Assembly (NCBI RefSeq): GCF_000336635.1
Contig: NZ_AOLY01000039.1
Coordinates: forward strand, 398,131-462,130
Length of the DNA: 64,000 nucleotides
Reading direction: 5' to 3'
DNA from: Haloarcula japonica DSM 6131
GTDB lineage: Archaea > Halobacteriota > Halobacteria > Halobacteriales > Haloarculaceae
Both the position numbers and the translations under genes were made by a program. The notes below the pieces were generated by a model that was given only the letters and a program-made list of their open reading frames with translations, ran no database searches and was not told the DNA's origin. Shown piece after piece: positions 10,662 to 18,593 of this stretch (its first letter is position 1; every line of letters begins with the position of its first letter).

Positions 10662-10994
10662 TCAGGCTGTCTCAGACTCGCCAGCGAGGACGTCGTAGCT
10701 GTCGAGCGTTCCTGCCATCGACGGGGCATCCGGATCGTCTTTCCGCTGTGTACCGTAATCCATCCACACGCCGCTCGTGTAACTGTACATCTCGAAGCCG
10801 GCGTCGGTCTCGACGACGATGTCGATGACTGCGTCCTCGGGGGCGTCGTCGAGAACAACAGCCGACCGAACGTCGTTGTCGTGGTGCATCACCCAGACCG
10901 CGACAGCGCCGTCAATGTCATCCAGCAGGGCACTGGCTTCGGCCGGCGAGAACGGCCGGTGTGGCCAGTCTTCGACGGGTTCTGGTTTGTCCAT
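10662..10994 (-). CDS. Hypothetical acidic haloarchaeal protein
   Basis: A 110-residue alpha/beta protein starting MDKPEPVEDWPHRPFS at the ATG at 10994. A GTG-type start at 11036 would add 14 residues without clear support. The segment GAVAVWVMHHDNDVRSAVVL followed by VIDIVVETDAGFEMYSY suggests a small beta-rich fold. No known family is recognised. Confidence 0.55.
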   Translation of the reverse strand: MDKPEPVEDWPHRPFSPAEASALLDDIDGAVAVWVMHHDNDVRSAVVLDDAPEDAVIDIVVETDAGFEMYSYTSGVWMDYGTQRKDDPDAPSMAGTLDSYDVLAGESETA

Positions 10995-11055
10995 GTCAAG
11001 TAGGACGGGGCGGACTGGTATCGGTGTTCCCCCCATTCACAGCCTCGCCTGACCG

Positions 11056-11244
11056 TCAGTCGGCGAAGTAGCTGGTGAAAAAGCCGGAGAGGAACGACGA
11101 AACAGCGACGGCCATTGCCATATCAGTCAGGCTCCAGGGCGCGTCTTCGTCATCAGCCAGCCAGACAGTAATAGCAACACTGACGACCAGCGAGACAATT
11201 CCGTTGAGGAGGTGCTTGTTCTTGAGCAGACTCATACGATTCAT
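11056..11244 (-). CDS. Small two-helix membrane protein
   Basis: A 62-residue product starting MNRMSLLKNKHLLNG. It has hydrophobic helices at about 16-31 (IVSLVVSVAITVWLA) and 40-57 (MAMAVAVSSFLSGFFTSYF). The region upstream of 11244 in the same frame lacks conserved character. No function is recognised. Confidence 0.55.
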   Translation of the reverse strand: MNRMSLLKNKHLLNGIVSLVVSVAITVWLADDEDAPWSLTDMAMAVAVSSFLSGFFTSYFAD

Positions 11245-11346
11245 TGTTGGTGTGGGATTCGTATAGAGATTACCCACGGGCGGTGTATCCGTTAGTTGAA
11301 ACTGAGTCACTGAATTCGGTTGAGGGTGGCCCCGGCGCTGGGACAG

Positions 11347-11655
11347 TTAGCCGTCACAGCAGACCGTATACCGAACGTCAGTCCGGACAAGCGATTCGGC
11401 CCTCTCGACAGCGCTATCGATGGTCTCGAACTGCCCGAACTTGCTGACGACCGCACCATCCGCGCGTAACACGACTGTCCATCGGCATCCATCCGGGTCA
11501 TCGCGCTGTTCGAACACGAACTCGCGGTCGGGTAGTCGAGCGACGACCGGGCCATCAGTGGCAACCGTCCACGACACGGTATCAGCGAGCGTGCTTTCCA
11601 GTGCCGTTTCGAGTCGTCGGGCGAGTCTGGCCATCGGTTCGTCCTGTGCGCCCAT
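11347..11655 (-). CDS. Hypothetical haloarchaeal protein
   Basis: A 102-residue protein starting MGAQDEPMARLARRLETALE. It has an N-terminal helix followed by beta strands (SWTVATDGPVVARLPDREFVFEQ, CRWTVVLRADGAVVSKFGQF). It ends with Cys-Cys-Asp-Gly. It is divergent from the gene starting at 11690, with 34 bp between starts, so the two probably share a promoter region. The function is unknown. Confidence 0.6.
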   Translation of the reverse strand: MGAQDEPMARLARRLETALESTLADTVSWTVATDGPVVARLPDREFVFEQRDDPDGCRWTVVLRADGAVVSKFGQFETIDSAVERAESLVRTDVRYTVCCDG

Positions 11656-11689
11656 ACAGAACCGTCGAAGCGGAGAGGTATAAGCAGTT

Positions 11690-12148
11690 ATGACACGACA
11701 CAACGTTCAAACGGCCCAAACCCGTACAGTAGATGTGACTCAGTCGCTTCTCGTCTACGACGGCAGTACCGACCTGTTCCGGCGCGCTGCCGAGACGATT
11801 ACCCGCTGTGCCAGGGATATCACGCCAGTCCCCTGGGAATCCGACGCGATTCAGGCGTTTCTCCGGGCGCAGTTCGACGACCCACCGTTCGCGTTCATGC
11901 TGATCGAAGGTGAGTCCGTCCACGTCGGCGAAGCGGCTGTGAAGGAAGCGCTGGAAGGACTCGATATCTCGGCCCCTGTCGCCCGATTGGCCGAGCAGGT
12001 GTATCCAACCGCCGCTGCGCCGTTCGGGCGTCTCGTCCACGGCCAGGTTCCGGCCGACATCCACGGGACCTTTCCGCTGGACGAGGCGGCGAAAACACAC
12101 ATCGAACCGCTCCGACAGGTCCATACGATATCTGTCGAAACAGAGTAA
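11690..12148 (+). CDS. DCC-like (DUF393) protein lacking the cysteines, tentative
   Basis: A 152-residue protein. The core QSLLVYDGSTDLFRRAAETI, then ITPVPWESDAIQAFL and PPFAFMLIEGESVHVGEAAVKEAL, follows the plan of DCC thiol-disulfide oxidoreductase-like proteins (YDGxCxxC, a middle strand, then a conserved G-x-x-A helix). The catalytic cysteines of that family are absent: the expected CxxC is STDLF. If the relationship holds, it would not be a redox enzyme. The call is from pattern only. Confidence 0.5.
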   Translation: MTRHNVQTAQTRTVDVTQSLLVYDGSTDLFRRAAETITRCARDITPVPWESDAIQAFLRAQFDDPPFAFMLIEGESVHVGEAAVKEALEGLDISAPVARLAEQVYPTAAAPFGRLVHGQVPADIHGTFPLDEAAKTHIEPLRQVHTISVETE

Positions 12149-12149
12149 T

Positions 12150-12764
12150 CGAGACGGTCAGTGGGATAACCGACCAGAACTGGCCTGCCGCGTGGTCGAC
12201 ACACACCTGAGAGACCACTGCCATCTCAAGTCGACCGGACGTCTGGCCGTGTTCCGAATCGATACGTCGAACGGTTTCGGCTGCGCGACTGACATTCAGC
12301 GAGAACGGAACGGTCAGACGCTCACCTGCAGCGACTGCACAGTGCCTTGTGTCAGTGGTCGCTTGACCTCCCAGCAGACGAGCTCTCCGTTCTGGGTTGA
12401 TTCGACGGACCGGTACTGAACGAACACGTCAGCCGAGGCAGTAAGATCGCTTTCGTTGCTGGTGGTGTACGTATACGTGAACGCACCGTCCAATACGGGG
12501 GCGACCTTCCGGAGATACACAGGTTGGTGTTCGAGTCTTTCCCCTCTGAAAACGCTGAGGTCCGTTGCGCACTGTCGCATTGTGGGAGAGTGATCCGGAC
12601 GACTGCCACGACGACACCTGCCGCGTAGTTGTGTCCGTTCCCCGGGCAACGTGGCCTCTATACCTGAGATATCCGCCAACCGCAACGATGGCGACTAGAC
12701 AAATAAGTAGCAGTTCGTAGTTGTCGACGACTTTTCGTCGTGTTTCCCGTCCCAACAACCCCAT
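12150..12764 (-). pseudogene. DUF5305-family membrane protein, frameshifted twice and truncated
   Basis: Three pieces in different frames line up as one DUF5305-type protein. The N-terminus from 12764 (MGLLGRETRRKVVDNYELL, then a membrane helix and TTTRQVSSWQSSGSLSHNATV) shifts frame near 12580. It continues as FRGERLEHQPVYLRKVAPVL, then FTYTYTTSNESDLTASADV and WEVKRPLTQGTVQSLQ. A second shift near 12320 leads to GERLTVPFSLNVSRAAETV and then MAVVSQV. The second membrane helix and tail of intact members are missing. Two sequencing errors could mimic this, but the truncation would still remain. Confidence 0.75.
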
Positions 12765-13156
12765 TGCAACTGTAATACTAGTGCCGACAGATGAGATTTG
12801 ATACCGGGTTAGCGGCGGCATCCATCTTTCTTCGCCGCCCCATCTCCGCTAACTCCAACTTCGAATGTCCCGGGAACCAGTTTGTGACCGTATCATTAGT
12901 TCGTGCGATCCCGCTACAGCAGTCGTTGCCCCGTTGGAAACGGATTTCATGAGCGGCCTGATCGTACTGTATTCTTCGATAGAGTCTTGTCCTGTGCTCA
13001 GCCGCTTTCGAGCAACAGTTCACAACGCTGAGCCTACAAAGAAGGGCAGGTAGCAGTCACTTACCGGCACTTCTTGGAGGGTTAAGAGGCTAAGAAGCCA
13101 AGGGCCGGCTTTAAGGCTAAGCCCTAAAGCCCTGCGTATAAAACATATAAGCACAG
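12765..13156. other. Intergenic stretch at the edge of the mobile zone
   Basis: No convincing gene. Short frames here (around 12778-13053) have no recognisable content. The right end holds the promoter and palindromic element of the integrase starting at 13157, described separately. This stretch marks the change from chromosomal genes to recombinase-rich DNA. Confidence 0.5.
13107..13131. promoter_or_regulatory. Nested 25-bp palindrome upstream of integrase A
   Basis: The element reads GGCTTTA-A-GGCT-A-AGCC-C-TAAAGCC, an odd palindrome with only one mismatched pair. A related half (GGCTAAGAAGCC, 13088-13099) lies just upstream. It ends 5 bp before a TATA-like TATAAAACATATA (about 13137-13149) and 26 bp before the integrase ATG. 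The position suits a repressor operator or an integrase arm site. Confidence 0.6.
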
Positions 13157-14461
13157 ATGGGAACAAGAGACCAAATCGAGAATCTGAAAGAACGAGTCAA
13201 GAAACGGTCAAGTCTGACTGATGAGCCGCCGGAAGACGAGGATGCACCAACAATCTCCGAAGACGATGCAGAAGCACTTCTTGAGTTCAGCCGCCAGCTT
13301 GACCTACTCAGTTCGAAGTACGGTGATTACAGACACCTCAAACTTCTCCGCCACAGCGTCATTATGGCGGAACAAGTGGGCGGACTGGCAGACGCATTAG
13401 AAAGTCGAGACGCTGCCGAAGACATCGTCGTGTGGATCAACACAGAACGAGGGGTTCCGGAATACAGCGAAGAGACAAATCAAGATTACCGTGTCGCACT
13501 ACGGATCTTCGGGAAGCGAACCCTCAAGATGGCCGACGACGAGGTACCGGACTCGTTAGGGTGGGTCCCGACAGGCACGAGCAGTTCGTACGATCCATCA
13601 CCCAGTCGAGCGGATATGCTTGACTGGGATGAAGCAAAGGAGATGTCTATTGAGGGCACAGAGAACTCGCGGGACAAGGCACTCATAACGGTTTCCCACG
13701 AACTCGGCCCCAGAGGGGAAGAGATGCACGGGGTCCGGATTGGGCAAGTGACCGATGCCGACCATGGGATACAAATCAGTCTCAACGGGAAACAAGGTGA
13801 ACACTCGGTTACCCTAATCAACAGCGTCCCCTACCTGCAACAGTGGCTCAACGATCATCCTGCTCCAGATGACGACGAAGCCTACCTCTGGTGCAACCTC
13901 AACGATCCGCACGATAACGCGAGTTATCAGACGTTTCTGGAACGGTTCAAAGAAGCGGGACGACGGGCGGACATAGACAAACCTGTCACCCCCACAAACT
14001 TCCGGAAGTCGAATACGTATTGGCTCGCCAAGCAAGGAGCGAACGAGTCGTTCATCAACGAGCGCCAGGGCAGGAAGCCGACCTCAGACCACGCGCGACG
14101 ATACATTGCAGAGTTCGGCCCCGAAAACGAGAACAACCAGTACGCGGAGCTCCAAGGGCTTGATGTCGAGACGGAAAAGACGGAAGACCGGACACCGATC
14201 ACCTGCCCCCGGTGCGACAAGGAGACTCCCCGCGATGAGCCGTTCTGCGTCTGGTGCCACCAAGCGATGGAACCCGAGGCCGTAGATGAACTCGAAAAGG
14301 AAGAATCCGAGCAACGCCGTGAGTTACTCCGAATTGCCAAGGAGAACCCTGAGCTGTTAGAGGCAGTAGAGGAGCTTGAGCCCCTGATAGAATCCTTAGG
14401 CGGAGATGCACAAGTCATCGATACTGCCAGACAATTCGTCGAAGCAACTGAGGGAAGCTAA
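13157..14461 (+). CDS. Tyrosine recombinase A with C-terminal zinc ribbon
   Basis: A 434-residue phage-type integrase that would cut and rejoin DNA at att sites. Residues 1-130 form a SAM-like core-binding domain (RHLKLLRHSVIMAEQVGG). The catalytic domain has ArgI in SHELGPRGEEMHGVRI (about residue 187), the second Arg box TPTNFRKSNTYWL (about 282) with Asn in place of the usual His, and the likely nucleophile in ARRYIAEFG (about 315). A zinc ribbon follows (CPRCDKETPRDEPFCVWC, about 350-367), then acidic helices. It is the largest of five recombinases in this zone. The nested palindrome at 13107-13131 sits directly upstream. Its gene ends 6 bp before the convergent small gene at 14468. Confidence 0.88.
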   Translation: MGTRDQIENLKERVKKRSSLTDEPPEDEDAPTISEDDAEALLEFSRQLDLLSSKYGDYRHLKLLRHSVIMAEQVGGLADALESRDAAEDIVVWINTERGVPEYSEETNQDYRVALRIFGKRTLKMADDEVPDSLGWVPTGTSSSYDPSPSRADMLDWDEAKEMSIEGTENSRDKALITVSHELGPRGEEMHGVRIGQVTDADHGIQISLNGKQGEHSVTLINSVPYLQQWLNDHPAPDDDEAYLWCNLNDPHDNASYQTFLERFKEAGRRADIDKPVTPTNFRKSNTYWLAKQGANESFINERQGRKPTSDHARRYIAEFGPENENNQYAELQGLDVETEKTEDRTPITCPRCDKETPRDEPFCVWCHQAMEPEAVDELEKEESEQRRELLRIAKENPELLEAVEELEPLIESLGGDAQVIDTARQFVEATEGS

Positions 14462-14467
14462 GTCAAT

Positions 14468-14710
14468 CTACTCTTTCAGTCGCTTCACGAGGTCCCCCAC
14501 CTCAACATCGCCGGCGTCGACCGACTCAGTCCCTTCTTCTCTTTCTGTTCCCGGAACCTCGACATCTTCGTTCACGACAGGTGTCTGCCCCTGTCGGTCG
14601 TGCAAGGCCCGTTCGGCATCCCCGAACGTTCCGGGCATCGACTCACCGATGATATGTCCGTCGCCGCCTCGGTATCCCCAGCCGTTCGCGTCCGTGTTGT
14701 CGTGATGCAT
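14468..14710 (-). CDS. Small acidic hypothetical protein
   Basis: An 80-residue polar protein with no known motif. The N-terminus (HHDNTDANGWGYRGGDGH) is Gly/His/Asp-rich and the C-terminus (VDAGDVEVGDLVKRLKE) is helical. It is the last gene of a minus-strand cassette (16589 down to 14468) and lies 24 bp after the preceding gene. Proteins like this are common in haloarchaeal plasmids and proviruses. Confidence 0.5.
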   Translation of the reverse strand: MHHDNTDANGWGYRGGDGHIIGESMPGTFGDAERALHDRQGQTPVVNEDVEVPGTEREEGTESVDAGDVEVGDLVKRLKE

Positions 14711-14734
14711 AGTGTCTAAGTTGATGTTGGTCGC

Positions 14735-15037
14735 TTACTCTGGCCGCCAAAACTCGTTCGCCCAAGACTTTTCGACCAGTTTGAGCTGGATCTCCTCACG
14801 CTTCTCGTAGGTCCCGTCAACCCCACCGAGGTAGTAGCCGACACCCTTCTCAAGCTCGATGTCTGCAGTCCAGACCGTGCAGACAACAGGTTCCCGTGTT
14901 GTGTCGTCACTAAGCCTCACACGCTGGCGCGGCTGATGGGACGCGACATCTTCGACCCAGTTGACGAACCCTTTCGTCGTCACCCACCCGTTCGTGCCAT
15001 CGAGATCTCCGAGTTCTACGAAAGGTGGCCCGCTCAT
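14735..15037 (-). CDS. Small beta-rich protein, possible OB-fold
   Basis: A 100-residue product starting MSGPPFVELGDLDGTNGW. Alternating strands (RVRLSDDTTREPVVCTVW, VGYYLGGVDGTYEKREEIQLKL) suggest an OB-like nucleic-acid-binding fold, but no motif proves it. The ATG overlaps the stop of the upstream zinc-ribbon gene (ATGA), so they are co-translated. The start at 15106 in the same frame would overlap that gene deeply and is not used. Confidence 0.55.
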   Translation of the reverse strand: MSGPPFVELGDLDGTNGWVTTKGFVNWVEDVASHQPRQRVRLSDDTTREPVVCTVWTADIELEKGVGYYLGGVDGTYEKREEIQLKLVEKSWANEFWRPE

Positions 15038-15429
15038 CGCTCTCCACCTCTCACCAGCGTCACCCCGCTCGTTGTCTGTCGGGTTGGGAGCGGTGCGTCG
15101 CACCATCGGCAGGTGCCGTCTGAACGGAGCGGGTCGTAGAGTCCCTCACAGCTTGGGCAGGTCGAGAGGCCGTTCCGATCGATACGGCCGTCATTGTGCA
15201 GTACTGTTCGAAGGACACCTGCTCGTTCAACGAGGAGCGCATCGTAAGGGACATACAGACGTGTGCTATCGGCGTCGCACTCGGGAGCATGGACCGGGAC
15301 AGCCGACTTCCAGGCTTCCACGAACGGGAGCTCAGCGGGCGTACGGTCGTTCCACTGGTCGATGGCGTGCGGGCGATTGATAGGCGGTACGTACGACTGA
15401 TCGTGTACGTAGTGGTTTGGGTCAAACAT
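15034..15429 (-). CDS. Zinc-ribbon protein of the mobile cassette
   Basis: A 131-residue protein with a C-terminal zinc ribbon (CPSCEGLYDPLRSDGTCRWC, about residues 91-110). The N-terminal half (PTELPFVEAWKSAVPVHAPE-like segment, then RLYVPYDALLVERAGVLRTV) is unrecognised. It is coupled to the next gene by an ATGA overlap. Single-ribbon proteins of this kind accompany haloarchaeal virus and plasmid replication genes. The role here is unknown. Confidence 0.55.
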   Translation of the reverse strand: MFDPNHYVHDQSYVPPINRPHAIDQWNDRTPAELPFVEAWKSAVPVHAPECDADSTRLYVPYDALLVERAGVLRTVLHNDGRIDRNGLSTCPSCEGLYDPLRSDGTCRWCDAPLPTRQTTSGVTLVRGGER

Positions 15430-15944
15430 CGGTGGATGAAGATTCCCTGTGCTTCAACGGGGGCACTCAGCCAGTTATCACGGGATCGCTGGACAGCGTC
15501 GCCACTGGGCGTGAAGACTAAAGTCGGAGAGAACAATCGCTATCGACGACTGTTGGTCGTCAGCTTAGTCACGGCTCTTCGGGATGAGGACGGTGCTGAG
15601 TACCGACTGTTGAACACTTACGGGGTACATCGCGCGGGAATCAGGCGCGCGTGTTCACAAGTACAATTCGCGGATAGTTGCTGACTCGCCGAACCCCCTT
15701 GAACAGGACTTTCGTGCGGGCGTATTCAACCGTGTTAAGTGGTAGACTCAAAAGGTGAATTTCTTGAAGCCGTAAGGCTTCAAAGGGGTTGGCCATTTCG
15801 GCCGCGATAAAGGCCGGCCAGAGACTTCCCCTATCGGGGAACCACTCTGACCGAACCGCCTCAATCACGCATATTGTCGCAAGAAATACTTAAAGAAATA
15901 CCAACACCCCCTCGAAAAGGACAGGTCGAACAATCATATGAGAA
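15430..15944. other. Intergenic stretch with hairpin cluster and a doubtful small frame
   Basis: No firm gene. A minus-strand frame from GTG 15868 to 15641 (75 residues, starting MIEAVRSEWFPDRG) covers the hairpin cluster at 15764-15841. A TTTAAGTA box (minus strand, about 15886-15893) lies roughly 25 bp ahead of that GTG. The box could serve a leaderless small protein or a structured RNA. Bases 15430-15640 show nothing else. Confidence 0.45.
15764..15841 (-). ncRNA. Candidate structured RNA (three hairpins in a row)
   Basis: Three inverted repeats lie end to end: TTGAAGCC-GTAA-GGCTTCAA (15764-15783), a nested TGGCC/GGCC...GGCC/GGCCA element (15790-15820), and TTCCCC-TATC-GGGGAA (15826-15841). 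On the minus strand they follow a TTTAAGTA promoter-like box. The density of perfect stems in 78 bp is more than expected for coding DNA. A plasmid or virus origin is an alternative. Confidence 0.35.
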
Positions 15945-16589
15945 CTACCGAAGGGGCTGGTTCTCCCGGTCGAAATACCCGATTCGCTTGAGTTCCGCTT
16001 TCACAAGTTGGGTCACACTGTAGTGGTCGTCACCGGAGACCCCGTACTGTGTGCAAAGGTCTTGGAAGTCTTTCTCCTGGCTGAATCTTTTCGGAAACTC
16101 CTGCTGGTCCACCTTGGAGAGATCGACTTCGGTTGGGTCGTTTCCTTGCAAGAAGTAGCGCCTTCGCTCACGATCAACGACGATCCCAATTGTACAGAGG
16201 GCCACCTTCTCAATCTGCTTCTGCTGGCCGAAGCGGTCAAGATTCATCTGGCTCATCGCAGAGACAGCCCGACGTTTCTGATAACTCGGAACATCAAGGG
16301 TCGAACAGAACGACTCAGTAATGCGTTTCTTATCGCGTGCGGCTTCACGCGCACTGTGGTCACCGTCACTGTGGTGTCGACCCTCGTTCAGTCTGACGAG
16401 GCGTTCAATATTCCCGTTCGCTGTTCCGATCCCGACTCGTGTTTCACCAAAGGGGTCATATCCAGTCGTGTAGGCATCGGGTTGATGGTCACGCAGTTGC
16501 TGTGCTGACGGAACCATCTCCGGTTTTTCATCGATCTCTTGGTCAGTCTCGCTCGTCTGTTCATTAGCCTGTACACGTTCACGAGTCAT
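15945..16589 (-). CDS. RNA-polymerase-subunit-epsilon-like protein in the mobile cassette
   Basis: A 214-residue protein. The last two thirds (ITESFCSTLDVPSYQKRRAV, SQMNLDRFGQQKQIEKVALC, IGIVVDRERRRYF, QYGVSGDDHYSVTQLVKAEL) match what I recall of the haloarchaeal protein annotated as DNA-directed RNA polymerase subunit epsilon. The helical arrangement also recalls a TFB cyclin repeat. The N-terminal 80 residues are polar and variable. It would be an accessory copy carried by a mobile element and might alter transcription, which is inference. It heads the minus-strand cassette. AT-rich sequence upstream (TATATAAATGGTATA, about 16651-16665) could hold its promoter. Confidence 0.5.
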   Translation of the reverse strand: MTRERVQANEQTSETDQEIDEKPEMVPSAQQLRDHQPDAYTTGYDPFGETRVGIGTANGNIERLVRLNEGRHHSDGDHSAREAARDKKRITESFCSTLDVPSYQKRRAVSAMSQMNLDRFGQQKQIEKVALCTIGIVVDRERRRYFLQGNDPTEVDLSKVDQQEFPKRFSQEKDFQDLCTQYGVSGDDHYSVTQLVKAELKRIGYFDRENQPLR

Positions 16590-16914
16590 CGGAATTTCCG
16601 TACTTTCTGTTGGGAACTAAGGCAGTCAGCTTAATTTTGGCCATAGCTATTATATAAATGGTATATTTGAGTGCTTCAACCGGTTAGCTACCTTGCAAGG
16701 ACTTCAGGACTGCAGAAGGGCTGTTAATCATCTACTCTATCACAGATGCTTGTGATTCGAGGGTCTTGGAGAAATTGGCCCTGTTGTAGAAGCGACTGAG
16801 TAATCAACAACGATCACTCTGGTCCGGAACGCGATTGACTACTGCTTGCTGTTAGGCATCGAAATATAGAGAAAATGAAACTTGGTTCGCCAGTTCGCTG
16901 CAGAAAACGGCTTA
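16590..16914. other. AT-rich intergenic stretch
   Basis: No gene is seen. An AT-rich block (about 16645-16670, TATTATATAAATGGTATA) lies about 60-80 bp upstream of the gene starting at 16589 and may be its promoter. The remainder, between this block and the end of recombinase B, shows no repeat or motif. Confidence 0.5.
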
Positions 16915-17598
16915 TCAGCGACTAAGCCCACACCAGATACAGGGTCGGTTTCGTAGAGTCCATACTCCACAATTTGGACACCTGATACAGAGTTGGGGTC
17001 TACTGTCTTCATCGAGGTCACCATCTTCGGCTGTTTCTATGAACTCCTTTGGCACCTGGAGTCCCCATCCGAATAGCTCCCGAAGGCGGTGAGCTCTCAG
17101 ACCCGATTGGGCGATCAGCAGTTTCGCTCGTGATCGACGAATATCATGCAACGTGAACTTTGTCGGGACATCAGAGCGTTCACAGGCACGATTCGTAATG
17201 TCATATAACATCATATAGGGAATACGTTTGTTTGAATCGATTTGTGTCCAGATTGGCATCTCCGAGGAAGCATCCTCTAGTGGGTCGGCATCCGGAGCAA
17301 GCCATTCAGTTACTGGATGTTCTGCTTGTACCCACTGTTTGAAGTACGGCATCGATTCGTCGAGAGTGAGTAATCGTTTCTGACCATCTCGACGAGTAAT
17401 CAATATGGCAACGTGGTCGCCTCTGTCTTCCACGTCACCGAAGGTGAGCCGGTGAAGCTCAGATGGTCGTGCGTGCGACTCCCACGCGACTGCTACGAGC
17501 GCTTTATTCCGGATGTGGATGTCCGGATGTTCGAGGATCGGTGCGATGTGGTCTTCCCAGCGGACCATAGTCCCCTGGTCGTCATTCGGTTCTGTCAT
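16915..17598 (-). CDS. Tyrosine recombinase B, catalytic domain only, Tyr replaced by Phe
   Basis: A 227-residue recombinase-family protein without the N-terminal core-binding domain. It has ArgI in AWESHARPSELHRLTFGDV (about residue 45) and the HxxR box TLHDIRRSRAKLL (about 150). It ends in a zinc ribbon (CPNCGVWTLRNRPCIWC) like recombinase A. Where recombinase E has FGWVPGSRVPGRYVHLSG, this protein has FGWGLQVPKEFIETAED: the nucleophile position reads Phe. It is therefore probably unable to cut DNA and may be a regulator or a decaying gene. The ATG at 17598 (MTEPNDD) is chosen over one at 17613. Confidence 0.8.
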   Translation of the reverse strand: MTEPNDDQGTMVRWEDHIAPILEHPDIHIRNKALVAVAWESHARPSELHRLTFGDVEDRGDHVAILITRRDGQKRLLTLDESMPYFKQWVQAEHPVTEWLAPDADPLEDASSEMPIWTQIDSNKRIPYMMLYDITNRACERSDVPTKFTLHDIRRSRAKLLIAQSGLRAHRLRELFGWGLQVPKEFIETAEDGDLDEDSRPQLCIRCPNCGVWTLRNRPCIWCGLSR

Positions 17599-17748
17599 AA
17601 CGCACCCTATCATTCGACCCGGGGGATAATTCCCAATTCGTGAGTGAAATCACTTCAGCAACAAAACATTTAAAAACACACGGGTCGCCGTGTCATCTTT
17701 CAGTGATAAAAAGCATCAATATACGAGTCATTCGCCAGGTAATGGACA

Positions 17749-18147
17749 TTATGAGGACTTAGAATCGGTATTTGGCACGTAATGGTCAACATTTGCTGTA
17801 TCGGCATGTGATACATCTGGACTGTTTCTGTCTCGGATTCTATTTTTCTGAAATTGAGACAGCGATGAAGTACACAGTTCCCATCGTTTATTTCCCTCAT
17901 TATCGAGTTTGTGATTAACGATGCCTGCATCTTCTGCTGCTGAAAGTAGCGAACTCAAGGATGCAGTAGAATACTCTCCGCCTTCAATTATTTCCTCGGC
18001 ACCGTATGAGTCATCTGCAGTGATCGCATTGACTTCGTCTCGTAGTTGATTAAACGCGCAACTGTGATCTTCTGCATTCAGCAATACTTTCAGCACGACC
18101 TGTGCGTATTTGTACTCCATTACTTTCTCGAACCCACTATTGTCCAT
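17749..18147 (-). CDS. Probable winged-helix protein
   Basis: A 132-residue protein. The first 95 residues alternate helices and a hairpin as in winged-helix regulators (YKYAQVVLKVLLNAEDHSCA, STASLSSLLSAAEDAGIVNH, KLDNEGNKRWELC). The C-terminal 35 residues are polar. Local base composition is AT-rich, like the recombinase C region to its right. It could regulate the neighbouring recombinases, which is inference from position only. Confidence 0.5.
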   Translation of the reverse strand: MDNSGFEKVMEYKYAQVVLKVLLNAEDHSCAFNQLRDEVNAITADDSYGAEEIIEGGEYSTASLSSLLSAAEDAGIVNHKLDNEGNKRWELCTSSLSQFQKNRIRDRNSPDVSHADTANVDHYVPNTDSKSS

Positions 18148-18384
18148 TATAATTCAATTTATCAAGTCTATACGTAAATAAGCTAGCCAGATGTGGGATT
18201 GGTGAGTCCGAAGACGATCCTGTACGGCCCCTAGAAATACTTGGGAATATCATAAATTCACCGGGGCATATTCTGTGGTTAGAGAGGTTCTCTGTCATGT
18301 TTTTATCTCAAACATAAATACATTACTTTGGTGAAGTCACTTCTTTCTGATAACTCAGAATACTACACCTCTCCTAATTAGAGT

Positions 18385-18591
18385 ATGACCGAATACGAGG
18401 ACAGCAGCCTCTCACCGGGTGAATACGTACGAGAAAACAAAGAACAACTCGAACGGTTGATCAAACACAGTAACAACGATTTCGTTCGGGCGTTAGCGAT
18501 AGCGGCATTCGTCGAATACGGAGAGGATGCATCAGTAGAGTCCATCACGAAAGATTTGGAGCGAATCAAAGAGTTGGAAGAGGTTCAGTAA
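18385..18591 (+). CDS. Small helical partner of recombinase C
   Basis: A 68-residue, mostly helical acidic protein (LSPGEYVRENKEQLERLIKH, FVRALAIAAFVEYGEDASVE). It ends 2 bp before the start of recombinase C, so the two are an operon. Recombinase C lacks its own N-terminal domain. This product might supply a separate DNA-binding or regulatory part, but it is too small to be a full core-binding domain. The function is unknown. Confidence 0.55.
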   Translation: MTEYEDSSLSPGEYVRENKEQLERLIKHSNNDFVRALAIAAFVEYGEDASVESITKDLERIKELEEVQ

Positions 18592-18593
18592 AG

